A stretch of DNA of 64,000 nucleotides from Arabidopsis thaliana. Its lineage: Eukaryota; Streptophyta; Magnoliopsida; Brassicales; Brassicaceae. Below the pieces are notes generated by a model. It saw only the letters and a program-made list of their open reading frames with translations. It made no database searches and was not told the DNA's origin. Location: positions 26,893,971 to 26,957,970 of the forward strand of contig NC_003070.9 of assembly GCF_000001735.4 (NCBI RefSeq), read 5' to 3'. Both the position numbers and the translations under genes were made by a program. Positions 34,277-44,641 of the stretch are shown one piece after another; the first letter of the stretch is position 1; each line of letters opens with the position of its first letter.

Positions 34277-36346
34277 TCAGGTCTGTAGGGATGACGAGGA
34301 ACTCATGACCGCAAGTCTTTGTGCCTCTTCAACACGACCACACCGATTGAGAAGTTCAATGACCAGTGAATAATGCTCTTCTGATGGCTGCAAATTGTAC
34401 ATCCGGAGCATCAAGTTGAAGAAGCGATAAGCTTCATCAACAAATCCGGCTTGACTGCAAATAGATAAAACTGCTGTAAATGTGAAGGTGTTGGGAGTAA
34501 ACCCTCTTGATACCATTTGCTCAAAACAGTTTATTGCATCCCTGAAGAGTTCATTGCATCCATAAGCCTCTATAATGGCGGTCCATGTCAGAGAGCCCTT
34601 GACAGCAACAGCATCGAAAGAGAAATTAGCACTTCTGAGATCTCCACATTTTCCATACATCTTGATGATTCTTGCAGAAACAAATGGGATCGACTCAAAT
34701 TCCTTTTTCAGAATGTGCCCATGAAGCTCTTTCCCCAACTTTAATGCTTTGAGATCACTGCAAACAGTCAAAACCCTACCCATCGTAACAGAATCTGGCC
34801 TGTGTTTTGATAACAGCATCAATCTGAATACCTCAATCCCTGCTCTTAAATCACAATTTTCCACATAGCAGTCAATCATAGCGGTCCATGCTTTCACATT
34901 CCTTTGTTCCAACCTGTCAAACAGTCTGATAGGATACTCTGGAACACCGCACTTTGAGTACATCACCATCAAGGAAGTGACCAGGGATACATTCGGCAAG
35001 AAGAGATTCTTTAAAGCATAACAATGAATCTCCTTTCCTTGCTTTATAGCCCTCAGCTCTGCGCAAACAGGAAGAACAGTAGCAATTGTAACAACATCTG
35101 GCCTAAAACCTTCCTGCTGCATCCAAACAATCGACCTCAAAGCTTGATCAAATCTACCGTTGGCTGCGTATCCAGACATCAATGCAGTCCAAGATATGGC
35201 ATTCCTCTGTTTGGATCCATAGAACACACGTCTCCCAGAAGCCATATCCCCACACTTGCAGTATAAATCAATCAAACCAGAGTGAACAAACGGCTGTTCC
35301 ACGTAATTCTTCGATTTCAATACATGGGCATGGACCTCCTTCCCCAGTTTCAGTGCCTTAACATCCCCAAGTACGGGAAGAATCGTTGTAAGTATAACTG
35401 AGTTTGGATATATCTTTTCTTCACTAATCATCGTCCTAAACAGTCCCAACGCTTCCCACTGCCTTTTATTGTGAGCCAATCCAGCAATCATCGCCCCCCA
35501 AACAACTATATCTCTCTCTACAATCTCATCAAAAACTCGACGTGCAAGCCCTACTTTACCACACTTAAAATACATATCAACAAGAGAAGTCTTAAGAAAG
35601 ACACTATTAAACAAACCATTCTTAATCGCAAGTGCATGCGTCTTCAATCCCTGTCTCAAAGCAGATGCACCAGCAAAACTCTTAAACACATTAGATAAAC
35701 TATAAACATTCAAATCAACACCAAGCTCTCTCATTTCTGTAAACGTAGAAAGAACATCTTGATACCGCTTCTTCCCTGATATAACAGTCCCTCTAAGCAA
35801 CGCATTCCAAGAGTAAACATTTGAGCTAGTACTTTCATCGAACACCTTCTGTGCATCTTTAACCGAACCACAAGCAGTATACATATGAACAAGCTTGGTC
35901 CTTAGAAACTCATTACTCTCCAACCCATTAATACGTATATGAACATGGACTTGTTTACCGTGAAGCAACGACTTCCGGCGAACACACGCCTCTAAAAGAG
36001 CAGAGAAAGTTGTCGCATTTACAGGAATCCCTCTCTGTTCGAGATAATCAAGAATCGTGAGAGCGACTTCGAGATTGTTCTGCCTCGCAAAAATTTGAAT
36101 ATCTCTGTGGATAATGTAGGGGTTCTTGGAGTGGAGAGGAAGAGAAGAAGGGAAAGCATCTCTTTCCCTAAAAGGTTTCGGCTTTTTGGCGGGAGAAGTG
36201 GAAGGTCGTCTAGTTCTGCTTGGTCTAATCGGAGATTTCGCCGGAGCGCCATCTTTATCGGAACGATGAGGACGGTGGTTGAGACTCGTCGTCACGGAGA
36301 GGGACGCCGGGAGGTCTCGGATTCCGAGAGACGACACTACTTCCAT
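34277..36346 (-). CDS. PPR protein, PLS repeats without E/DYW extension, plastid-type N-terminus
   Basis: An intronless frame of 689 residues starts at the ATG at 36346; the frame upstream has only a GTG. Residues 1-60 are rich in Ser, Arg, Pro and Lys (RPSRTRRPSTSPAKK), a transit-peptide composition. From about residue 75 there are at least a dozen PPR motifs (for example NVYSWNALLRGTVISG, DIVVWGAMIAGLAHN, NAISWTALMSGYAANG). The protein ends soon after the last repeat (YSLVIELLNRCGRVEEAQRL) with a Ser run and no E or DYW domain. It corresponds to At1g71460. It probably binds organellar RNA, and any editing would need partner proteins. A short minus-strand leader and GGGCC/GCCCA elements around 36470-36500 form a divergent promoter with the next gene. 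Confidence 0.92.
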   Translation of the reverse strand: MEVVSSLGIRDLPASLSVTTSLNHRPHRSDKDGAPAKSPIRPSRTRRPSTSPAKKPKPFRERDAFPSSLPLHSKNPYIIHRDIQIFARQNNLEVALTILDYLEQRGIPVNATTFSALLEACVRRKSLLHGKQVHVHIRINGLESNEFLRTKLVHMYTACGSVKDAQKVFDESTSSNVYSWNALLRGTVISGKKRYQDVLSTFTEMRELGVDLNVYSLSNVFKSFAGASALRQGLKTHALAIKNGLFNSVFLKTSLVDMYFKCGKVGLARRVFDEIVERDIVVWGAMIAGLAHNKRQWEALGLFRTMISEEKIYPNSVILTTILPVLGDVKALKLGKEVHAHVLKSKNYVEQPFVHSGLIDLYCKCGDMASGRRVFYGSKQRNAISWTALMSGYAANGRFDQALRSIVWMQQEGFRPDVVTIATVLPVCAELRAIKQGKEIHCYALKNLFLPNVSLVTSLMVMYSKCGVPEYPIRLFDRLEQRNVKAWTAMIDCYVENCDLRAGIEVFRLMLLSKHRPDSVTMGRVLTVCSDLKALKLGKELHGHILKKEFESIPFVSARIIKMYGKCGDLRSANFSFDAVAVKGSLTWTAIIEAYGCNELFRDAINCFEQMVSRGFTPNTFTFTAVLSICSQAGFVDEAYRFFNLMLRMYNLQPSEEHYSLVIELLNRCGRVEEAQRLAVMSSSSSLQT

Positions 36347-36815
36347 TGTGACCACTAACCACTTGATTAAGCTAAAGGTCGTTAGTATTTATATGTAGCT
36401 TTAAACTATTTTTATAAAGTATGCAATTGAAATTGAAAGCTAATATTTGGGCCAGAAAATTGAAATATGGGCTTAGGGCCCCCAAAACAATTGTAGCCCA
36501 TCAGTTCACACACGGTTTCGTTTTTAAAAAAAGCATGTATTTAGAATTTATTGGCTTTTATTTTGGTGGTTGCTTCAATCTTCCTCGTTTAAAAACAATT
36601 CATGTCAACTTGGACAAGTTACAAAAAAAACGTTTCATATTTTTGTCACTAAAAATATTCAGTTAAATAAAGTAATTGACTCTTCGTTTTCCCGACGATA
36701 CTGTATAAATAAACATCATGTTTCTACTTGTTCACATATCGACTCTTTGTTTGTCCGATTCTATCTCTCTCTTTAGAAACTTTATCTAGTCTCTTCGAAC
36801 TTAATCTTAACGACG
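36347..36815. promoter_or_regulatory. Divergent promoter PPR / small acidic protein gene
   Basis: This 469-bp gap contains TGGGCTTAGGGCCCCC at about 36469-36484 and GCCCA at about 36497, plus a TATAAATA at 36704-36711 that is positioned about 105 nt upstream of the plus-strand ATG at 36816. Confidence 0.5.
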
Positions 36816-37443
36816 ATGGTGCCGGTTACGATCAACTCTCCACCTAAACCTGAATCATCCGAAGAAGAACTCAGCGACTCCCAAGTTTCCAACTCATCGG
36901 AAGACGACGACTCAATGGAAGACGAACCATCAGACTCTGAAAACAACAATGGAGGTACATGCATGCATCACTCTCTATTTTATTTCAGATTTTTCACTTC
37001 ACCATTTCACATGTTTCCACTGTAAAGAAGTTGGAGCGTTTGTTAAGAAATACTTTGCATGTTCATGTTCTGTTTGACTGTGAGGTTTCAAGATTATTAC
37101 GTTGATATAAAAATCTTAAAAGTGATTAAGATAGTTTTTGTATCGTATCTTTAATACTTTCTTAAAAAAAAATCTTATGTCAATAGTTGTTACAGAAACT
37201 GAGGCTAATGGTATTAAAGATGAGTTTTGGGCTCGGTATCCATCTTTGAAGATGTTTTTAAGTAAGGAGATGGTCAAAGAATTTATTTCTGAAGAGTATA
37301 TTTTGGAGAAAGGTAAGCTTATTGGAGATAATAAGGCCAAAGAATTGAATGAAAAATGTGAGGTTTTGTTTATCAAGGAGATAGAGCATCTCATCAACAA
37401 ATATCGCTTCATGGCTGATGTTTTGGAGTTGTTGTTTTTGTGA
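36816..37443 (+). CDS. Small acidic protein, possible GeBP/storekeeper-family remnant
   Basis: Two exons (36816-36954 and 37196-37443, GGAG|GTACAT ... TACAG|AAACT) give 128 residues with consistent phase. The N-terminal half is Ser/Glu/Asp-rich (PPKPESSEEELSDSQVS and SSEDDDSMEDE). The second half is predicted helical (DEFWARYPSLKMFLSKEM, then EKCEVLFIKEIEHLINKY and MADVLELLFL). The acidic start and the final pattern (helical segment, KELNEKCE.L.IKEIE.LI.K..F) resemble the two ends of GeBP/storekeeper DNA-binding proteins, while the central DUF573 DNA-binding domain is absent. That relation is inference. It is probably the locus annotated as At1g71470. A TATA box lies about 105 nt upstream. 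Confidence 0.65.
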
Positions 37444-38108
37444 GAACTTTTCGATAGTGACGTGCATGGCTTGAGTTTGATTTTCTCGTTTTTATTTATG
37501 TTATAATTATTGTGTTCCATCTATGAATGTAAAAGATTTATGAAGGATTCGATTTTTTTCTCTTTTTTTAAAGATTATTATAAACGTCTTTCATAACCAT
37601 CTCTTTATTCATTATATGTTCAGGAGTGAAAAAACAAAATCTAAAAAATAGGGTTAAATGTTTGCTTAGCTTCTCTCTTTATGTAGATTTGAGAACCGAT
37701 GAACAAGAATTTACTGAAAATATATCATTGATCTAAAAATTATGAAAAACAATTCAACTTTTTATCCACCAACACATATTTTTCTTTACTTTTCTGTTCT
37801 GCTACGCATTACCTAGTCTTATATTTCGAAAAATTATAAAATCTCATTTCACAACTAAATTAAAAGTATCATTTCACAAACAAATAAGATGAAATGATGA
37901 TAGAAAAATCATCAATTAATAGGAAAGAGGATTGGAGTATACTTCTATTGATTGTTACAGTATCCACATGGCATCGATAATCATAGGGACTACTAATAAG
38001 AATTTCTGTCCACAAATTCCAATTGAAATTCAAAATTCAACTCTTTGCTCTCTTAATCACAAACACAAATGAGCCACAAAAACGAAGACATCATATCAAG
38101 AAACGACG
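37444..38108. other. Intergenic region
   Basis: About 660 bp of AT-rich sequence between two plus-strand genes. It contains the 3'-UTR of the small acidic protein gene and the promoter of the NTF2-like gene. No other feature is seen, apart from an upstream ATG at 38069. Confidence 0.6.
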
Positions 38109-39116
38109 ATGAGCTTCACTGCTTCTCTCGTCTCTTATTTGACGTCTCCCTCACTCGTCTCGCTCAACCATCTTCCTCCTTCCTTCTTCCTCCCAACCAA
38201 ACTTGTCAAGCCAACAAGCCTCACTCATTCACAGCCTCCGAGATTGTCCGCATCCTATGGTCCAGCTGCAAAAGCTGCTACAGCCAACGACGTTGTTCCA
38301 GAAACAGCTCCGACATCAGCGTCGGAGGTCGTCTCCAGCTTCTACGCCGCCGTTAACGTCCATGATTTATCCTCTGTCACAGACCTCATCGCTCAGGACT
38401 GCGTCTACGAGGATCTCGTCTTCTCATCTCCCTTTGTTGGCCGAAAGGTGAAACGATTATTATTCTAATAAACCAAAGTCTCTTCTTTTCAGACTTTGTT
38501 GTGTCTCAGAGCCTAATTTTGATAAAGCCATGACAGGCAATTCTTGATTTCTTCGGAAAATTCATTGAATCAACAAGTACGGATCTCCAATTCGTGATAG
38601 ATGATATCTCAACAGAAGACTCTTCAGCTGTTGGAGTTTCATGGCATTTAGGTTAGTTTTTAACAGACTCTTTATGATTTAGTCGTCTATGTTTCTCTAA
38701 TGATAAGTCGTAAATTGGAGATTTTTGACAGAATGGAAAGGAAAGAACTTCCCATTTAGCAAAGGTTGCAGCTTTTACCGGTTAGAGGTGATTGATGGGA
38801 AGAGACAGATCGTGTAAGCACACTTTTCTCGACAGATCGTGTAGACTGACAGAGATGCCAATTTTTGTCTTGCTGGGATAAACATTTCTTCTCTGTTTTG
38901 TTTGCAGATATGGAAGAGACTGCGTTGAGCCTGCAATCAAACCTGGAGAAACAGTTCTGGTAACATGAGCTACTATCAATTTTGATTGTGTGGATGTGTT
39001 TGAAATTGCAGAGGTAATGAAGATTTAACAGCTTTTGCATTTTGTGTATTCAGGCTGCTATAAAGGGAGTTACCTGGCTGCTGCAGAAATTTCCTCAACT
39101 GGCCGACCAATTCTGA
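38109..39116 (+). CDS. NTF2-like fold protein, chloroplast-targeted
   Basis: Five exons (38109-38447, 38537-38651, 38732-38813, 38908-38959, 39054-39116) encode 216 residues. The first 55 residues are rich in Ser, Thr, Pro and Leu (MSFTASLVSYLTSPSL, PTKLVKPTSLTHS), as in a plastid transit peptide. An NTF2/SnoaL-like cone-shaped domain follows (about 72-200): SASEVVSSFYAAVNVHDL, DLIAQDCVYEDLVF, FGKFIES, SAVGVSWHLEWKG, GCSFYRLE. The domain makes ligand-binding or small enzymatic pockets in many proteins; no catalytic residue set is recognised. It corresponds to At1g71480. It converges with the next PPR gene (239-bp gap). An overlapping upstream frame (ATG 38069, 95 codons) could reduce translation if the transcript begins before it. 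Confidence 0.88.
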
Positions 39117-39355
39117 TGGCATTACAAAGCTCTTGCTCGATGAAGTGAATCAGCTCACAATATAAGTTTTCTTTGTGTTATATAGGAAAAATACTTCCGC
39201 AGCAATCCCCACCATTGTCCAATTTTAGTTAATGTATATACTAGAACTTGTCATGTGTATCCAACTTGTTCTCAGTCTGGTGATATGCAGGCGTATATAG
39301 ACTATGTGCTATTAACTAAATAAAGCTCCAGTTGATCATCCTCAGCTCTTCACCT

Positions 39356-41401
39356 TCATCCCATTTCTTGAAGAAGTTCTTCATCTGAACTTTGCACCTT
39401 ATTGATGGCATAACCAGCATTGTCTTTCATCAGCTGATTCAGTCCATCTAATAGAGGATAAGTATTACATGCTTCAGGGCTTGATGTGTCCCCCACCGAA
39501 AACAGTGAAAATCCAGAATCTGTGTCGATCCAAGCACAGCCAGGATCCTTTTTCACACCCAAGTCCCTCATTATAGTCCTCACTTCAGCAAGCTTGCTCC
39601 AAGAACCAGCAGCTGCATACATATTTGCAATTAACACGTAGTATCCCGGGTTCTCTGGCTTCATCTCCAGGAGCTTTTCTGCTGCCCATTTACCAATCTG
39701 TGTGTTCCCATGGATGTGACACGCGTTCAGTAGGGTAGCCCACGTGGCACCGGATGGCTTATATGGCATATTGTGAATTATGTCTTTGGCTTTTGCTAGG
39801 AAACCTGCTCTGCCATAGAGATCAACCATACAAGAAAAATGTTGAAGACAAGGACGTATACCATACTCACACTGCATCTTCATAAACAGCCTTTCACCTT
39901 CATGGACTAACTTGGAATGACTGCAGGCTGATAGAACTGCAACCACGGTTACATGGTCAGGTTTAATACCAGATCTGGTCATCTCCTTGAACAGGGCCAA
40001 GGCTACTCCCCCTTCACCTTGATTTCCGTATCCATCTATCAAGGAAGTGTATGTTACTTCGTCTCTTTTGCTCATCAAATCAGATACTTGCTTTGCAGCT
40101 ACAATCTTTCCCGATTTTGCATAAACATCAACAAGGGAGTTCCACAGCATTGTATAGTCCTTGAAGCACTTGCGCCTCAGGATGTAGCAATGAAACTCTT
40201 TTCCATGTTGCAGGTTTGCAATCCGAGCACAAAGAGGGAGAATGCTTGCTAGTGTAATGGAATTTGGCTGAAAGCCAGCAACCAACATCTCCCTCAGCAG
40301 GTGAGAGGCTTCTTCTGATTTGTTCAGCTGCGCATAACCGGAAATGATAGAGTTCCAAGTACACAAACTATTTTCTTCAGTCTGTCGAAACACTATTAAG
40401 GCGTGCCTAAGGTCTTTGCATTTTGAGTACATTGTGATCAACGTGTTTCGAACATTGTCAATCCCATCATAAGAACTGTGAATAGCAAGACCGTGAATCT
40501 CTTTTCCCAATCGTATTGCTCCTATGAGAGAGCAAGCCTTCAAACCAATAATCATAGCCACAGGATCTAAGCTCGTAGGAAAATTTCTCATCCTAGAGAT
40601 CAAACCCAAAGCTCCTACATAATTTCCTGTTTGCAAACAACCTCCAGAAATAATATTCCAAGTTATGACACTGACCTCAACACCTGAAAACCACATTTTA
40701 TCGAAAAGCTCAAACGCTTCACTCCACATGCCTTCCGAAGCATAACAGTTTATCACTGCATTCCATGAGACAGCATCCCTTTCAAACATTCGATCAAACA
40801 ACCTCCGAGCAATACCCATATTTCTAAACCTTTTATACATAGAGATCAATGCATTACAAACATACAAGCTGGACTTGTAAGAGCTAACCTCGATGGAACC
40901 ATGAACCACCCTTCCAAAGGCAACGTCAAGTGTTTCACCACAAGCCTTAAGAACAGACGGATAAGTGAAGGCATCGGGTCGGATTCCCTTGCTCACCATT
41001 CTCTTGTAAGCAGCAATAACCTCCTCAAAAAGCTCGTTCTTGGCATACGAAGCAATGAGCACATTCCAAGGTAAGGGATGCAAAATGTCAGAGTTCTCAA
41101 TAATCGATTGAGCTTCATTGTGGAGATTGAAAGCAGAGTAAAAGGTAACCAGCTTTGGGACTAACACAGAGTGATATTCGACACCCGACGAAATACAGTG
41201 AGCGTGAACTTGCACCCCTGCTAAAAATGCACGAACATCAACGCAAGCGGATAAAAGGGAAGCCGCGGAATGCAAAACGAGGTCATCTGAAACTGCAGAA
41301 GAAGATTGAAGACGAAGAAGAGAAAACGTTTTGAAAGCGTCGTGCAAATGACCGTGGCTGGCCAAATGTCCAAGAGATTTGAAAAGACTCTCACTCAGCA
41401 T
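39356..41401 (-). CDS. PPR protein, PLS class with E/E+ but no DYW domain
   Basis: An intronless frame of 681 residues starts at the ATG at 41401. Repeats run from about residue 40 to 560 (for example [32 protein letters not shown]), followed by an E domain with [15 protein letters not shown] and [11 protein letters not shown], and a diverged E+ tail ending ELLQEMG without DYW. Members of this type bind organellar RNA and usually need a DYW partner in trans to edit. It corresponds to At1g71490. The ATG start leaves no targeting sequence, but the frame stays open for a further 25 codons upstream (to 41476, just after a TAG) with a Ser/Arg/Pro composition and no ATG. The start is divergent from PSB33 with shared GGCCCA elements. 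Confidence 0.9.
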
Positions 41402-42113
41402 TGGTTCAATGTGGGTTTGGAAAGTTCTTGGAACAAGACTGCGACTTTTTCCATAATCTGGGAATAAACTTGACAATGTCGGCTATGGTGAGACCTCCAA
41501 GAATATACGGCATATACTCTGTCTAACAACACCATGCCCAACGCGCCATATTCGAGCTCCACAACAAAAAATATGCTTCTCTACTTGAGATCAAAGCAGA
41601 ATAAGACTACAAGTTGAGAAAACTTCATTGAAGCATATCATCGAACACGTGGTGTGCTGATTGCTGAACCATACTATATACACATTTGAACCCTAAGAGC
41701 TGAGAGTATATACATAGCAGAACCTATATGATTGAGAATAACGAAACAGAGGTAAGAGAGAGATATTGGAACAACAAAGCAAAGCGGAAGAATGCGCGCG
41801 AAAAAACGCAACAAGAGTACGAGACTCTGAAGATGAAGAGTGAAGACAACTCCATGCCAAATTTGCTTGTCGGTTACTGAATTTATGAGCCTTTCTCCTA
41901 AGGCCCACATTGGCCCAACTGTTTACAAGGCCCATTGGGGCTAGTTTCCAAACAAAATATCTGAAGAAGTGAGGCGTGTTGGCTAAATAGAGGCCCATAT
42001 AAAAAAAGTGTGGCTACCATTATTCTTCTTCTTCTTCGTTATCCACTTCTCTCTCCTTTGTGTGGTCAAATGCATTTCCCTCCATTCTCTTACGCTTTCT
42101 CTCACTCTCGTCA
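41402..42113. promoter_or_regulatory. Divergent promoter with four GGCCCA site II elements
   Basis: GGCCCA occurs at 41902-41907, 41912-41917, 41929-41934 and 41992-41997, all in the same orientation, between the PPR gene (minus) and PSB33 (plus). They lie about 115-210 nt upstream of the PSB33 ATG. The interval 41402-41880 shows no supported gene. Confidence 0.6.
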
Positions 42114-43361
42114 ATGGCGACCACCGCATCTTCATCTCTCCCCCGTAATTACTCCTTCACAACTCCGCGACCTTCATCATTCATCCGAGGACCGCCATTA
42201 GCTAGAACGCTGCCTCTCTATCTCCGCCGTAACCGTCGAGTAGCTCTCACTTACCGATTGGACCAGAATTCGAAGCAGAGAAGTGGTGGAAACGTAAGAT
42301 GCGAGGCGACGGAGGTATCTTCTTCTTCTTCTGTATCCACACCTGGAAGGAATTGGGTGCCGGTGGTGCCGTTATCGGCGCTTCCGAAAGGTGAACGGCG
42401 AGTGGTTATTCAAGACGATGAGACGATATTGTTGCTTTGGTATAAGAACGATGTTTTTGCAATTGAGAATCGTTCACCAGCTGAAGGAGCTTATAGCGAA
42501 GGACTTCTCAACGCTAGGCTCACTCAGGTTTTCTTCGTCTTTGTACTTTTTATAATTTGAGCTTTTTTCGTCGTTTGGAAAAATTTCGAGCATGAAAGGT
42601 ATTTGTGAAAATGCCTGACCGAGTAGTGTGATAGCTTTAGGAAACCAAGCTTATAACATAAGACATCTTTAGCTCCTTAATCAACACATAGCTTGAGTTG
42701 CTTCATCACATTGGTTATGGTTTTAAACTGTTGCTATAATGTATTAGGGTCTTGGTTTTAATAGTAGTTTTTGCTCGAAGTACTCTTGGTTTCTCTCATG
42801 GTGAGTGATCTCTTTTTGGCAATTATATCAGGATGGTTGCATTGTGTGTCCATCGACGGATAGTACGTTTGATCTTAGAACTGGAGAGATCCGGGAATGG
42901 TACCCGAAAAACCCGGTTCTCAGAGTCTTGACACCTGCACTGAGGAAACTATTTGTATACCCTGTCAAATATGATGAGGAAAACATCTATATCAGCATTA
43001 GAGACAGCGGGAAAACAGAGGCAGCTGCTGAGATCGTCTTCAGTGGAAAAGCTCAGCCTGGGCTCACAGCAACAAACGTCAATGTAGACGAGGTAAAACA
43101 CCTATACATGTGAATTTGTTTCATCTGGGAAGATAAAAACAAAAGAGTGATGATAAATTTTGTGAATCACAGGTGAGAATGATTGTGGACGAGGGTTCTG
43201 AAGGATTTGGTTTCACGAAGAAGAACGAAGTGATAAACGGGAAGGCGGCAGTGATAGGATTCTTGCTGCTGTTAGATTTCGAGCTATTGACAGGTAAAGG
43301 TCTATTGAAAGGAACAGGGTTCTTGGACTTCCTTTACTCTGCTTCAGATGCTTTCAAGTAG
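42114..43361 (+). CDS. PSB33: PSB33, Rieske-fold thylakoid protein supporting photosystem II
   Basis: Three exons (42114-42527, 42832-43092, 43173-43361) encode 287 residues, the known length of PSB33/LIL8. The ATG at 42114 is used; the frame upstream starts with GTG only. A Ser/Thr/Arg-rich transit peptide covers about 1-60, followed by a Rieske-like domain (about 75-185) and a C-terminal hydrophobic segment (AAVIGFLLLLDFELLTGKGLL) that anchors it in thylakoids. The Rieske cluster is not formed: where the second ligand pair would be C..H the protein has CPST (Cys144, Thr147), and the first pair is absent near ENRSPAEG. PSB33 stabilises PSII-LHCII supercomplexes and affects light acclimation, by literature. 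Upstream frames (ATG near 42070) overlap the start. Confidence 0.95.
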
Positions 43362-44641
43362 AGGTAATATCTTTGTTGGTCTGGTTTTGCTTGCCTCCTT
43401 TGTGCAGTTTGCCGAGAAACAAAAAAAAAAAAAACCATGTAATAGTATATAGAGATGGCTTTGCTCTGTCTTTCTTTGTGTTTACCCCTTATACGAGATA
43501 TTCTTTCTTCTCCTTGAGTTCAAATTATAATCTTCAAGCTTTCCCACTATCTTTTGTATTTGACATACAACACCTCATATTTGATTGGGTGAAACAAAAA
43601 CGAGAGAAAATTTCAATAACCATGCTAGGCCACTTGGACTATATAGTCTTCATTTCTATTCATTTCTATTCATTTTATGATTTTTGTTCAATTAGCAATA
43701 TAGGCATACATAATCTTTTTTTTAATAAATAAATTAACTCTAAGAATTTGGAAAATATTATTAAGTTTATGAGATAATGTATGTTAAATGTAAAAATAAC
43801 ATATAATATAAACCTCTTAACCATAATTTTTTTATTAAAAGAAGAAAGGGAGGTCATTGTAGAGACTAGAGAGTACATTGCATTCAAATTTGGTTGCTCA
43901 AAAGTGAGTGATTCCGTGTGCGGAATCTTAGTTTGTGTTAAATTTGAGTACCACCAATCAAAGAAGAGACCACAAATCTCATATCCCTTTTCGTTTTCAG
44001 TGTGCAAATTGCAAAACGAGACAAGACAAAAAATAACTTTTCTGCCCTTTAGTCAAACTTATAAGCCCAAGAAGAGCACCCGTTTAAGACTATTTGAAGA
44101 CGTCATGCCTGATGAAATTAACCAAACAAAATAAGAGAGAGAGGCAAGTCTCATGTTTTCTTTTCAAGTTTCAGCACGTGATGTCGTGATGGACTGTTGT
44201 GTACTTGTGTGTTTTTTAATTTTCTTTTCTATCAGACTTTTTGAATCAAGTCGTATTGATGATATGGATCATCAGGTGATATGATGACTCTCATTACGTT
44301 GGAAAATTCATTTGTTTATCCAAATGGGTATTTAGTTGATGTAAACCTCAACAAGTTGAAACTTGAAACACGACTCGAATATTCCAAAGAACCCAAAAGC
44401 TAAAACTAAAATAGAAAACGTCAACCAGTGCGAGCCACATGTCCATATCTCATAACCCCCCCGGTCATACTTTGACCATATATTATTTGTTTATTCATCT
44501 CATAACCCAATTTTAAAAGTACAATTTATATACATTCAATTTATTCGGACTTGATCTACACGACTTTATTCCGCTTCAACGTATTTATATGCAACATTTT
44601 CCCTCATGATCTTATAATCTCATCTTCATCCACCCAAAAAC
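43362..44641. other. Intergenic region PSB33 to ERF020
   Basis: About 1.3 kb. The PSB33 3'-UTR is at the left with an A-run at 43423-43434. CTATTCATTT is repeated in tandem around 43650-43675. A 117-codon plus frame at 43781-44134 shows no recognisable protein and Asn/Lys/Phe-rich composition. The right end (44440-44640) is the ERF020 promoter with a CCCCCCGG tract near 44456. Confidence 0.5.

Noticed and set aside
43781-44134. 117-codon plus frame between PSB33 and ERF020
   Set aside because: Composition is that of AT-rich noncoding DNA; no domain, signal peptide or Kozak-like context stands out.
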